Part shown: positions 35,768 through 45,113 of the stretch, in pieces
How positions within the stretch are numbered: position 1 is the first letter of the stretch
Layout of the letters: every line of letters starts with the position of its first letter
From: Caldilineales bacterium
GTDB lineage: Bacteria > Chloroflexota > Anaerolineae > J102
Reading direction: 5' to 3'
Length of the DNA stretch: 53,749 nucleotides
Assembly (NCBI GenBank): GCA_024102915.1
Contig: JAGFJG010000048.1
Coordinates: forward strand, 1 to 53,749
Notes under the pieces: model-generated
The model's database searches: none
What the model saw: the letters and a program-made list of their open reading frames with translations, nothing else
What the model was told of the DNA's origin: nothing
Made by a program: the position numbers and the translations under genes

Positions 35768-38700
35768 ATGAAAGGTCGAGTGCTTTTGGCGTTCGCTGCT
35801 TTGGCGTCGATTTTGTTTGCTGCATGGTACATGGCGTCACCGTCAGCGGCCCAAGACGGCGGTGAACATGACCATAGTTCTCACACACATACCGATAGCC
35901 CTGTCATCGTCGATTTTGGCGGCGCGCCAGTCGATGCACCCGTAGCGGGCTTCGACCAATGGGTCGCCCGGCAACAGGGTGATAGTATAGTCGCGCCTGT
36001 CGGGAACCCCATCGTGGGCGTGAAAAAGGTGGTCGTGCTGCGCGTCTTTTTCAATGATTACGCCAACGCCAGCACGTTCTCGCAGGCGCAGGTGCAGGGT
36101 CTGTTCGATAACCTCGACCAGCTCTGGCAGGATACTTCTTACGGGCAGATCAGCATCGACCACGAGGTTTCGACGCTCTTCCAATTGCCCAGCAATCGCG
36201 TCGCCTACATCGACGATTTTCCCGATGGCGATCTTTCCAACGGCGGCAAATACCAGAAGGTGTTGGATGACGCTGTGGCCAACGCGCCGAATACGGTCGA
36301 TTTCACCGACACGGACGCCGTCTTCGTGCTGATGGCCGAGACCGACAACAGCCAGTTCCACCGCGGGCAGGCTAACAAGTGTTCGCTGCCCATCGGCGCT
36401 GGCGGCGCCAATCGCACGGTGGGCTGCGGCATTTTCAGTGAGAACCCATCTGAGGGAGCGAACCGGCGGTGGGGACGCTGGGCGCACGAAATGGGCCATG
36501 CCTTTCAGGATGCAGGCCCGGCGCATCCCAGCAATTACAACAGCGCCTTCGAATTGATGGACAACAATCTGCCCGGCCAGACCGGCGTCTTTGAGAAGCT
36601 GGACGATATGGGTTTCCCCGGCTGGCTGCCTCCCGCCAAATACATCGAGATCAGCCCTGCCAGCGGCGGGGAACAGGTTTGCCTGTGGGCGGAAGAATAC
36701 AAGCCGGGCGGCAAGCCCAATCCACAGGCGATCAAAGCCAACATCACCGGCAGCCTCTATTACATGATCAGCGTGCGCAGGCAGGTTTTGGGCGATGAAC
36801 TCAGCCCGATTCCCGATGAAGGCGTCTTGATCGAGCGAGTGAGTGAAGGCTCCGACCCCTGGGTGACGGTGAAGGGCAAGGGCGGTGATCGCAATGTGCT
36901 ATGGAAGGCGGGTGATGCTTACGATGGCGGCGATGACGGCATTCAGATTTTCGTCACACAGCAGGTGGGCGACGATGATTATTGCATCACCGTGCGTTAT
37001 GACAAGCGCGCCAATCAGCCCGATGTGGCCCTGGCGCCCTGGACATCCCCGCCCGGTAACACCTGGGAGACAACCGACATCTGGGTGGACTCCCCGCTGA
37101 ACGGGTTTGGCACGTATCGTTACGGCATGTGGAATGATCTCAGCGGCAATTCTGTGCCGCGCGGCAATGGCGATGATCCGGCGGTGGGGCAGGCCAATCG
37201 CCTGTACGCCCGCGTGCGCAATGTGGGCACATCGCCGGCTACCGATGTGGTGGTGCGTTTCGAGATCACCGATCCGTTGGGCGTGGGCATCGCCGGTTCC
37301 AATGGTTGGGTCAGCCTGGGCAGCACCGACAAGAACGATTTCCCCGGCCTGGCCAATATCGCGCCCGGCGCCTTTGTCGATGTCTATATCGAATGGACGC
37401 CCAACATCGCCCTGACCGAAGAGCAGTTGGCGGAAGGTCGATTCCATTTTCATTCTTGCGTGCGGGTGAAACTGGACGCGGTGTCGGGCGAGACCGTGTT
37501 GGGGAATCAGGATGGTGATCGGGAACAGGAGAATATCAGCTACTTCCAGGCTGCGCCCGCGGACGGCGGCCCCGTCTTCGAGGATGTGATCCGCCTGCGC
37601 AATGACGATCTCGTCAATCCCAAATTCTTCCACCTCACCGTCGAGAGCGAATTGCCCGATGACTGGGACTTGAAGATCAACGGCGGCGACCAGGGCGTGC
37701 AACTGGCTCCCGGCGAATTGCGTGAAATCCCGATCGTGATTCAACCGCACGGCCCGGCGGTGGTGGGCAGCATCTTTGGCGTCGATGTCTCAGCCTCCAG
37801 TCTGAACCTGCTTGTCAATGATCTCGATCCCAAAGACCTGCATCCCGCTTATGAGGATCTGGGCGGCGTGCGTGTGGAGAGCCGGGTTTTGCAACAGCCC
37901 AAGCTCGAATGCCGTGCTCGCGACTTCGGCGAGATCGTGGTGGATGGCGAACTTTCCAACGTGGACCCATTCTACGATGAGAAGAATCCGCCGATGGTGT
38001 TTGTCCAGGGCGTGGACGCAAAGCGCAATTTCATCCCGCACGCCACAAACCTGGCGCAGGTGGGCGGCGATGGCAAATTCGAGACTGCGATCTACTCGCA
38101 AGACCCGGAAATCCGAGAAGTGATCTGTTTCTTCGCCGGGACCACCGAACTTGCCAGCGCCAGCAGCAGCTATGTGCCGATCGACGGCCAGGCGACGAAC
38201 ACGCCTACACCGACGGTCACGCCCACTGCAACGGCGACCGCTACGCCGCAGCAAAACCAGTGCCAACCACTTGAAAGCCCTCGCCAGATCCCGAATCCGG
38301 CGATCATCAACTTTGACGACCTCGACAATGGCAAAGAGATCGGTGACAACTACCAGCCTTCGCATGGCGTGCGCTTTGAAGTGAGTGACATCACCCATGC
38401 CATCATTTATGGCAACGAACCGGCCGAAGCGCATTCCAGCCCCAACGTGGCCAGCAATTCGGCCATCTTCCCCAGTACAAGTTCGGGCGTCCCCATGCGC
38501 GTCTGGTTCGACCAGCCCAAAACGCATGTGGCTCTCTATATGGGCAACGGCGAGCGGATACAGCCGACCGGCCTGCTCACGGCCTATGACAGCAAGGACA
38601 ATATCATCTGCCAGACCGAGGCCAGTGTGCCGGAGCCGCACACCCAATTCATCGGCCTGCACGATCCGGCAGGGCGCATCGCTTCGATTTCCCTGGACTA

Positions 38701-41128
38701 CGGCGAGACTTCGCTCTCCGAATCCATTGATGATCTGAATTTTGCACCAGGCCCGGCTGCGACCAGCACGCCAACTGCCACTCAAACGCCCACGCCGACT
38801 CACACGCCTACCCCAACCAGAACCCTGACCCCGACGAACACACCGACTCCGACCGCCACCCCCACTACGTCTCTCCCCATCCTCCAGGCCATCCCATACC
38901 TGCCCGTCTATAGCTTCGTGACCTTCAATCTGCCGAAAGACCTTTCGATATTCGGCATCGAACTCACGCAGGCGATCCAGTGTTTCGACGCCAGCAAGGG
39001 GCTGGCCGGATGCTCGGATAATTCGCTGGCGTTGGTTATCAAAAAAGATTCGACCGCACGCGCCTACTTGAGTTACAGCGGCCTGTTCAACGGCATGAAC
39101 AACGTCCCCGTGCGCATCTTCTTCCGCGCTAATGGCGTCTGGTATCAGGCTGATGCCAGCGGTAACGCCGTGAAGACGCTGAATCAGGGCAGTGACGACA
39201 GCGCCGACGTGTGGTTCAATGTGGACTTCTCCAACGACATTACTGTGGATGTGTACGCCGTGGTCGATCCGAACAACGTGATCGCCGAAACGAATGAGAG
39301 CAACAATCGCTTCCCGGCCAGCGGTTATATCACCAAGACCTTCCGCAAACGAGACCCGCTCAAGATCGTGGGCCAGCGTGTGCGCTACCATCCCTCCGGC
39401 TATTCGGGCGGGCAGTATGCGGGCGGTTGGGCGGTCAATGGCGGCGCGGCCGGATTGTTCGAGCATCTCCTGCCCGTGCGCACCAATGGCGTCAACTACA
39501 GCATCAAGAGCGGCTACCTGGATTGGACGACTTCGCTGGGCAGCGGCGACGGCCAGCACGCCCTGATCACACAACTCAACATGATGTGGATTATGGATCA
39601 GGTCTTCCCCTGGATATTTGGCGGGGCTTTCCAGGGCGCGAATCACGTCTATGGCTGGGTGGACAATGACGGGTATTCGGGCGGCCACGCCGACATGCCG
39701 GTCTACCCGCACGCGGGCGGCTTGGGCGTTGTCGGCATCGGCACCGACCGGCCGGGAACGAATACCGACAATCCGGGCGGCGGCGCTCTCATCTTCGCCC
39801 ACGAATTACTACACGACTACGATCTCAAACACACCGACACCGGCAGCGACGACTGCGGCTCGGATGACAGCAGTTCCAATTTCCCGTACAGCACCTCCAG
39901 CATTCAGGAGTTCGGCTACAACCCCAGCACGGGCGTCATCTACGGGCCAAGCGACACGCACGACGCTATGAGCTACTGTCCGGCCAACGGCTCCAAGAAA
40001 GGATGGGTCTCGCCCTACACCTGGAACTATATGTCCAACAGGCTGGATGCCGCCCAGGTGCAGGCGATGGCCGACGCCGGGATTCCCGTGCGATTGGGCA
40101 TTGAGAATTTCCGGCCTTCGCAGTCCGAGCAATCACTCATCGTCTACGCCAGAATCTACAACCCCGACCACGAAAGCTATGACCCAGAGCACCCCGGCGA
40201 GCTATACAACATGCATCTCGTGGATGACGGCATCAACTATCCCCTGCCCGGCGACGGCTATGCCGTGCAGCTTCGTAAGGGCGATGAAGTTCTCTACCAG
40301 GAAGACTTCGCCGTCAGCTTCGAAAGCGAATATCACCACGATGGGCACGAAGGGTCCACCAATTCCCCGCACCAGGATGAGCCGCCTTTCTCGCCTGACC
40401 CCAGTGCACAGGCCGATGTGCAGATGGTGCTGCCCTGGTCGCCGGAAGCGGACAACGTGGCGCTTGTGCAGGGTGAACAGGTGCTGGCCGAGCACGCAGT
40501 CAGCGCCAACCCGCCCAAAGTCGAGATCACCCAGCCAACAACGGAGGAAGAGTGGCCCGCTGGCTCCACGCAGAAGGTGGCCTGGGAAGGCAGCGACGAA
40601 GACGGTGATCCGCTCAGCTATTCCCTTTTCTACAGCTATGACGGCGGTGAGAAGTGGGATTTGCTCGTCACAGGCTTGCAGGCGAGTGAGTATGAAGTCG
40701 ATGTTGACGCCTTCGCCGGCGGCGCAAATGCTCTATTCCGCATAGTTGCCACCGACGGCATTTACATCGCCATCGACGAGTCCGCCCCGGTCTCCATCCC
40801 CAACAAAGCGCCGTTCGTGACGATCATCGAGCCGCCTGACGGTCAGAGCTTCGCCCCCGGCGCGCTGGTGCTGATGCAGGGCAATGCCGTCGATATGGAG
40901 GATGGCACGCTGGCCGAATCGGCGATGGAATGGTCGAGCGATGTTCAGGGCGTGTTGGGAACGGGGGCTTCGCTGCCACGAAACGATCTCGTCCCTGGCT
41001 GGCATACGCTCACGCTGACGGCTGAGGACAGCGAAGGCGAGACAGCAGAGGCCACGACCCACATTCTGATCGGTTATGATCTCTACCTGCCGTCCATGCT
41101 GGTTCTCACGGGCGACAATGTGCAATAG
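35768..41128 (+). CDS. Giant secreted protein with two zinc metalloprotease domains
   Basis: A 1786-residue protein with a signal peptide (about 1-28) and a His-rich start (EHDHSSHTHTD). The first protease domain is M6-like, with HEMGH at 240-244. A region of beta-sandwich domains follows (about 420-800). Thr-Pro linkers lie near 815 and 1000. Between them, INFDDLDNGKEIGDNYQPSHGVRFEV resembles a carbohydrate-binding-like domain. The second protease domain has HELLHDYDLKH at 1345-1355, a complete HExxHxxxxxH metzincin site, with a Met-turn DAMSYC (Met 1401). The C-terminus has two Ig-like domains (ITQPTTEEEWPAGS, IIEPPDGQSFAPG) and ends LYLPSMLVLTGDNVQ. It probably digests extracellular protein. 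Confidence 0.85.
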   Translation: MKGRVLLAFAALASILFAAWYMASPSAAQDGGEHDHSSHTHTDSPVIVDFGGAPVDAPVAGFDQWVARQQGDSIVAPVGNPIVGVKKVVVLRVFFNDYANASTFSQAQVQGLFDNLDQLWQDTSYGQISIDHEVSTLFQLPSNRVAYIDDFPDGDLSNGGKYQKVLDDAVANAPNTVDFTDTDAVFVLMAETDNSQFHRGQANKCSLPIGAGGANRTVGCGIFSENPSEGANRRWGRWAHEMGHAFQDAGPAHPSNYNSAFELMDNNLPGQTGVFEKLDDMGFPGWLPPAKYIEISPASGGEQVCLWAEEYKPGGKPNPQAIKANITGSLYYMISVRRQVLGDELSPIPDEGVLIERVSEGSDPWVTVKGKGGDRNVLWKAGDAYDGGDDGIQIFVTQQVGDDDYCITVRYDKRANQPDVALAPWTSPPGNTWETTDIWVDSPLNGFGTYRYGMWNDLSGNSVPRGNGDDPAVGQANRLYARVRNVGTSPATDVVVRFEITDPLGVGIAGSNGWVSLGSTDKNDFPGLANIAPGAFVDVYIEWTPNIALTEEQLAEGRFHFHSCVRVKLDAVSGETVLGNQDGDREQENISYFQAAPADGGPVFEDVIRLRNDDLVNPKFFHLTVESELPDDWDLKINGGDQGVQLAPGELREIPIVIQPHGPAVVGSIFGVDVSASSLNLLVNDLDPKDLHPAYEDLGGVRVESRVLQQPKLECRARDFGEIVVDGELSNVDPFYDEKNPPMVFVQGVDAKRNFIPHATNLAQVGGDGKFETAIYSQDPEIREVICFFAGTTELASASSSYVPIDGQATNTPTPTVTPTATATATPQQNQCQPLESPRQIPNPAIINFDDLDNGKEIGDNYQPSHGVRFEVSDITHAIIYGNEPAEAHSSPNVASNSAIFPSTSSGVPMRVWFDQPKTHVALYMGNGERIQPTGLLTAYDSKDNIICQTEASVPEPHTQFIGLHDPAGRIASISLDYGETSLSESIDDLNFAPGPAATSTPTATQTPTPTHTPTPTRTLTPTNTPTPTATPTTSLPILQAIPYLPVYSFVTFNLPKDLSIFGIELTQAIQCFDASKGLAGCSDNSLALVIKKDSTARAYLSYSGLFNGMNNVPVRIFFRANGVWYQADASGNAVKTLNQGSDDSADVWFNVDFSNDITVDVYAVVDPNNVIAETNESNNRFPASGYITKTFRKRDPLKIVGQRVRYHPSGYSGGQYAGGWAVNGGAAGLFEHLLPVRTNGVNYSIKSGYLDWTTSLGSGDGQHALITQLNMMWIMDQVFPWIFGGAFQGANHVYGWVDNDGYSGGHADMPVYPHAGGLGVVGIGTDRPGTNTDNPGGGALIFAHELLHDYDLKHTDTGSDDCGSDDSSSNFPYSTSSIQEFGYNPSTGVIYGPSDTHDAMSYCPANGSKKGWVSPYTWNYMSNRLDAAQVQAMADAGIPVRLGIENFRPSQSEQSLIVYARIYNPDHESYDPEHPGELYNMHLVDDGINYPLPGDGYAVQLRKGDEVLYQEDFAVSFESEYHHDGHEGSTNSPHQDEPPFSPDPSAQADVQMVLPWSPEADNVALVQGEQVLAEHAVSANPPKVEITQPTTEEEWPAGSTQKVAWEGSDEDGDPLSYSLFYSYDGGEKWDLLVTGLQASEYEVDVDAFAGGANALFRIVATDGIYIAIDESAPVSIPNKAPFVTIIEPPDGQSFAPGALVLMQGNAVDMEDGTLAESAMEWSSDVQGVLGTGASLPRNDLVPGWHTLTLTAEDSEGETAEATTHILIGYDLYLPSMLVLTGDNVQ

Positions 41129-41134
41129 GCGAGG

Positions 41135-42415
41135 CTAGAGAAACGCCTGCGCCAATTCATCAATCTCCATCGGCCCGATCGGCACCATCGGGCCGATGGT
41201 TGCTGTATCCAAAAGCGACTTGGCGGAGTATTCAGCTACTTCCAACCGGTCGAAGGCCTGGAGAATGGTCGTGCCGGTGGTCATCACCGCATCGTTCTGG
41301 ATGAACAACACCGGCGTCGCTGCGGAGATGGCATCGGCGATCTGCTGTGGCTGTTTGAATTGAGTGCCATAGGGCACGAGAGGGATATCGCGCAACAGAA
41401 TGTAGCTTTCGGGGATGGTACGCGTGTCGAATCGGCCGTGCGAGATCGCATAGGCCAGGATGTTGGGCGACTGCGCGGTGATGACGCTGTTGATGTCGGG
41501 GTGCGTGTCGTAAATGGCGCGATGCAACCGCACCGATCGGCTGGGCAATTTACCCCGCTCTCGCTGCATGTCCCGGATCAGCACCAGGTCGGAGATGTCG
41601 AGATTGCCCCGATCCAGGCCGGTCGGCGTAATCAGGAATTCGTGTTTGTTCATACGGGCGGACGCCACACCCTCGGTGCTGATCATCAAATAGCGATCGA
41701 CGGCTCGGCGCACAATCTCGATCAACTGCTGGCGCAGTTCTCGCTCGCGGCTGGAATGGGTTTCGAGATCGAATTCGGGCAACAGATTGTATTGCACATC
41801 GAAGGGAAGTAGCTGTTCTTCCGAAAGGGTGTTAACCGGCCCCAAGCCCTGAGCGCGCAGTTCTGTGCGGGCGCAAAAATCCAGCGTTTCCAAACGCTGA
41901 AACGCCGTGAGCAAGTCTTCGCCGCCGGTGGCCACGCCATGATTTTCCAGCAAAACCACGTTGTATCCATCGGCGAAAGTGTCGGCGATGTTCCGGCCTA
42001 ATTGCTCGCTGCCCGGCAAAGCATAGGGCGCGTAGCCCACTAGGCCGCAGATGCGCCGCGCCTGCGGGATGATGTTCGTGGAGGGAATTTTGCGGGCGAT
42101 GGAAAAAGAAACCAGGGCGGGAGCGTGGGCGTGGACGATAGCGCCCAAATCCGGCCTGCATGCATAGATCGCCCGATGAAATGGGTACTCGACCGACGGC
42201 TTGTGCGGCCCGACGATGACGCCATCAGCCCGAACCAGCATGATGTCGCGCGGGGTCAGCTTGCCCTTGTCGATGCCCGAAGGCGTGATCCACATGTCGC
42301 CGTTGGCCTCCAGAATCGAGAGATTACCGCCGGAGAGGGTGGTCATGCCGCTGTGATAGATGCGATTCATGATGGCGACCAACTGGTCGCGCGGGTGCAG
42401 AAGTTTGAAGTTCAT
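41135..42415 (-). CDS. Tandem class II aldolase/FucA-like protein, second domain catalytically dead
   Basis: A 426-residue protein made of two class II aldolase/adducin domains. The first (about 1-215) has the full site: GGNLSI, PSVEYPFHRAIY with the catalytic Glu, VHAHAP with two metal His, and LENHGVA with the third. The second (about 225-420) aligns along its length, but the Glu is Val (RSVRLHRAIY), HAH is TAQ (VITAQSP) and NHG is NDA (FIQNDAVMTTG). So only the first domain should bind zinc. It probably cleaves or isomerises a phosphorylated sugar made by the kinase upstream. It is the last gene of the operon. Confidence 0.85.
   Translation of the reverse strand: MNFKLLHPRDQLVAIMNRIYHSGMTTLSGGNLSILEANGDMWITPSGIDKGKLTPRDIMLVRADGVIVGPHKPSVEYPFHRAIYACRPDLGAIVHAHAPALVSFSIARKIPSTNIIPQARRICGLVGYAPYALPGSEQLGRNIADTFADGYNVVLLENHGVATGGEDLLTAFQRLETLDFCARTELRAQGLGPVNTLSEEQLLPFDVQYNLLPEFDLETHSSRERELRQQLIEIVRRAVDRYLMISTEGVASARMNKHEFLITPTGLDRGNLDISDLVLIRDMQRERGKLPSRSVRLHRAIYDTHPDINSVITAQSPNILAYAISHGRFDTRTIPESYILLRDIPLVPYGTQFKQPQQIADAISAATPVLFIQNDAVMTTGTTILQAFDRLEVAEYSAKSLLDTATIGPMVPIGPMEIDELAQAFL
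41167..41199. other. Perfect 13-bp hairpin inside the end of the FucA-like gene
   Basis: CCATCGGCCCGAT (41167-41179) pairs with its exact complement (41187-41199) around a 7-base loop, encoding the repeated IGPM..IGPM. It lies within 40-70 bases of the ends of two convergent genes. There is no U-tract. It may limit read-through between the protease and aldolase transcripts. Confidence 0.5.
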
Positions 42416-42429
42416 GTGGTTAATAGGGG

Positions 42430-42451
42430 TGATCGGTGCGCACGCCGATCA
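42430..42451. other. Intercistronic hairpin at the kinase stop codon
   Basis: TGATCGG (42430-42436) and CCGATCA (42445-42451) form a 7-base stem over an 8-base loop in the 33-base gap between the kinase and FucA-like genes. It covers the kinase stop codon and could affect processing or translation of the downstream gene. Confidence 0.35.
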
Positions 42452-43957
42452 GTCGAGCGAGCGCAAATAATCTTTCAGCAGCGGCCACAATTGCCTGTAT
42501 TGGAGATAACGTTGCTGATAACGCTTATGATTTGTGAGATCGGGCTGGAATGTGCGCTCGAAGGAGACCATCGCTTCCACGCCCTGGGCAAAAGAATCGA
42601 ATCGGCCAGCACCCACCCCGGCGATGATCGCCGCGCCCAAAGCACTGGATTCGGTCACGGTCGGGCGCATCACCGGCAGCCCCATCACGTCCGCCACCAC
42701 CTGCAACCAGGCGTCTGACTTTGCCCCGCCGCCGGTGGCGCGCAGTTCATCGATGCGAATGCCGGTCGGGGGCAGGTCGTCGATCACCTCACGCAGATAA
42801 AATGCGATGCCCTCGACGATGCCCTTGAGGATGGCCCCGCGCGGTGTGTCGAGCTTGATGCCGACGAGGACGCCGCTGCTATCGGCAATAAAGTCGGGCG
42901 GGCCGGTGGGGCCGAAATGCGGCAAGGCCAACACGCTGCTGGGGCCGGAGGGCATCTCGGCGAACAGGTCGGCGTAGATATCGCGACCGGAATCCCGCGC
43001 CTCGTCGCGCTCGCTGGCGGCGAACGCATCCCGATACCACTTCACCAGCGCTCCGCCCAGATTGTAGAGGAAACAGACATACAGGCCGGGCGCAGCGTGA
43101 TGTTCGGTGTTCAGGCCGCGGGCCAGCATCAAGTCAGTGGGTTTGCGCCGGGCGAAGACGGGCGTGATCGTGAAAAAGGTGCCCATGCCCAAAACGGCCT
43201 GCCCTTCGGCGATCACACCGCAGCCCAGGGCGTTTGCACACTGGTCGTGCGCCCCGGCCACCAGAGGAATCCCGGCCTGTAATCCCAACTCCGCCGCCAT
43301 CGCTGGCGAAAGCTGTCCGACCACAGCGCCCGACGCTGTCGTCTGCGGGAGTTTTTCCCGCTCCAATCCAGCCCAGCCCAGCAATTCCCCTGACCAATCT
43401 TCCGCCGCCAGATCGAACAGCAGCGTGCGGTTGGCCAGTGAGTAATCGACATGCGGCTCTGCCCCCAGCATGTACAAGATCAGGCCGGACCACAGCAGAA
43501 AATGATCCGCCTGATCGTAGAGTTCGGGCCGATGTTCCTTATTCCATTTCAGGCTGACCACGCTGTAATTGTGGCCGAGGGCATTGCCGTTGATGTCATA
43601 CAGGCGTTCATCGCTCAGCCGGACAGACAGTTCCGGCAAGTAGGCTTCGCCGCGCAGATCGAAGTTGGGATTGATCGACGGGCCGAGGATGCGGCGGTCG
43701 GCGGTGACAGGCGTCATCGCTTCGCCCATTGACGAGGCGGCAATGGCAGTGATGGGATCGGCTTTCGTGGCCGCAACCACGCGCTGGATCACGCGCTGCG
43801 TTTTCTGCCAGACGTCGTTGGCATCCAATTCCGCCCAGCCTGGGTGAGGGCGCAGAAAATCATATTCTGCGTAAGCCGCCGCAAGCTGATGACCACTCTC
43901 ATCGAAGACGACCGCTTTGACGCCGGTGGTGCCGGCATCGATGCCTAGCAAACTCAT
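42449..43957 (-). CDS. FGGY-family carbohydrate kinase
   Basis: A 502-residue kinase with the ASKHA fold. The N-terminus has the phosphate-binding LLGIDAGTTGVKAVVFDESG. The middle has AGAHDQCANALGCGV, with a likely catalytic Asp, followed by GMGTFFTITP, and the C-terminal domain has the adenosine motif ELRATGGGAKSDAWLQVVADVMGLPV. Sequence features fit the xylulokinase/ribulokinase/fuculokinase group, but the sugar cannot be fixed. It lies between the two aldolase genes, so it probably makes the phosphosugar that one or both act on. Confidence 0.9.
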   Translation of the reverse strand: MSLLGIDAGTTGVKAVVFDESGHQLAAAYAEYDFLRPHPGWAELDANDVWQKTQRVIQRVVAATKADPITAIAASSMGEAMTPVTADRRILGPSINPNFDLRGEAYLPELSVRLSDERLYDINGNALGHNYSVVSLKWNKEHRPELYDQADHFLLWSGLILYMLGAEPHVDYSLANRTLLFDLAAEDWSGELLGWAGLEREKLPQTTASGAVVGQLSPAMAAELGLQAGIPLVAGAHDQCANALGCGVIAEGQAVLGMGTFFTITPVFARRKPTDLMLARGLNTEHHAAPGLYVCFLYNLGGALVKWYRDAFAASERDEARDSGRDIYADLFAEMPSGPSSVLALPHFGPTGPPDFIADSSGVLVGIKLDTPRGAILKGIVEGIAFYLREVIDDLPPTGIRIDELRATGGGAKSDAWLQVVADVMGLPVMRPTVTESSALGAAIIAGVGAGRFDSFAQGVEAMVSFERTFQPDLTNHKRYQQRYLQYRQLWPLLKDYLRSLD

Positions 43958-43982
43958 GGCTGCCTCGGGGAAATATCCGGCT

Positions 43983-44900
43983 TCAGTCCGCTTCGCCGAA
44001 GATGGCGTCGCGAGTGCCTGTTAAGTTGAAGTAATCGCGGATCACCCAACGCGTGCGCTCGTAGCAGGCTTGTTGGCCCTCTCCGATATCGCCCGCTTTG
44101 CGCCAACCTAGCTCGTAGGCCTGCCGGATTTCGGTGCCGATGTTGACCTTGGTCATTCCGTTCTGGATCGCTTCCAAAAGATAGGGGCGCTGGATGCCCG
44201 ATCCGCCATGAAGCACCAATGGTACGCCGGTGGCCGCCCGTATCTTTTTGATGTGCTCGATGTCGAGCCTGGCCTCGACTTTTTTCTGATCCCGCAGTGC
44301 GCCGCTGATGGCGCCGTGGATATTGCCCACGGCTGCCGACAGCCAGTCGCAGCCGCTTTCCTGCACGAACTGCCGGGCTTCGTCCACGTCGGTAAAGCCC
44401 TTGCCGGTGGCGAACAATTCTTCGTAGGGCGGCGGCGGGCCTGCCTCATGGCCGAGCACAGCGCCCAATTCGGCTTCGCAGGGAACGCTGGCGGCATGGG
44501 CCAATTCCGCCACCTGCCGAGTGGCATCGATGTTCTCGGTCAGTGACAATCGCGAGCCATCGATCATCACCGATTGATAGCCGAGGTCGATAGCCTGCTT
44601 GATCACGGGCAGGAAATCGACACGGACATCGTCTTCGTCGATCACCGGCACATGGTCGAGATGCAGACGCATATGGTCCGGGTCTGCATATTTGGCGAAT
44701 TCGGCGGCGATGACATCGGGGCCTTTGGCCTCGAATTTGTACCATTCCAGCCGCGCAGTTTCGATCAGCCCGAAACTGTCTTCGTCGATGATCGCCTGGA
44801 TCACAGGCTCCATCATAGTCAGATACGGTATGTTGAAGGCGGGGACGGCCAGACCCAAATGGTTGGCGTTATTCATTAAATCGGTCGAGTTCAGAGACAT
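43983..44900 (-). CDS. Class II fructose-bisphosphate aldolase-like enzyme
   Basis: A 305-residue zinc aldolase of the FbaA/GatY/KbaY family. Visible motifs are the opening GLAVPAFNIPYLTMMEPVIQAIIDE, a metal region MRLHLDHVPVIDEDD (His-Leu-Asp-His), VMIDGSRLSLTENI, CEAELGAVLGHE, AAVGNIHGAI, VPLVLHGGSGI and TKVNIGTEIR with the phosphate-binding residues. It would cleave a ketose phosphate to dihydroxyacetone phosphate and an aldehyde. It is the first gene of the operon with the kinase and the FucA-like gene. Confidence 0.9.
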   Translation of the reverse strand: MSLNSTDLMNNANHLGLAVPAFNIPYLTMMEPVIQAIIDEDSFGLIETARLEWYKFEAKGPDVIAAEFAKYADPDHMRLHLDHVPVIDEDDVRVDFLPVIKQAIDLGYQSVMIDGSRLSLTENIDATRQVAELAHAASVPCEAELGAVLGHEAGPPPPYEELFATGKGFTDVDEARQFVQESGCDWLSAAVGNIHGAISGALRDQKKVEARLDIEHIKKIRAATGVPLVLHGGSGIQRPYLLEAIQNGMTKVNIGTEIRQAYELGWRKAGDIGEGQQACYERTRWVIRDYFNLTGTRDAIFGEAD

Positions 44901-44924
44901 TTTTTATTCCTAATAAATGTTTGT

Positions 44925-44953
44925 ACTATACGAAGCGGTTTTTGAATCGTGAA
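44925..44953 (-). promoter_or_regulatory. Promoter of the sugar-catabolic operon
   Basis: On the minus strand TTCACG (44953-44948), 17 bases and TATAGT (44930-44925) form a fair promoter 25 bases before the aldolase ATG. Confidence 0.45.
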
Positions 44954-44970
44954 ATAGATGTTTTGCGTCA

Positions 44971-44987
44971 TTCCATCGATGATGGAA
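44971..44987. promoter_or_regulatory. Palindromic operator upstream of the sugar operon
   Basis: TTCCATC-GAT-GATGGAA is a perfect 7-base inverted repeat with a 3-base centre, 18 bases upstream of the -35. The size and symmetry suit a dimeric repressor or activator such as LacI or GntR types. No regulator gene is nearby. Confidence 0.5.
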
Positions 44988-45042
44988 CCCCACAATGTTT
45001 GGAAGATCGTTTGCCCTATTATACCTCAGGATGGCGTTCGTG

Positions 45043-45071
45043 CTGACAAAACCCGCGCTTGATGATAGAAT
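45043..45071 (+). promoter_or_regulatory. Promoter of the trpF-NUDIX-trpB unit
   Basis: CTGACA (45043-45048), 17 bases and TAGAAT (45066-45071) match sigma-70 consensus in 10 of 12 positions, 42 bases before the trpF ATG. Confidence 0.6.
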
Positions 45072-45113
45072 CCGGCCAGCCGTGAACTTTCCTGACGAAC
45101 GTGCTTCGAAATC

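Noticed and set aside
37790..39802. 670-codon minus-strand frame inside the metalloprotease gene
   Set aside because: Long, but it has no motif or ribosome site, and the plus strand is clearly coding with two protease sites.
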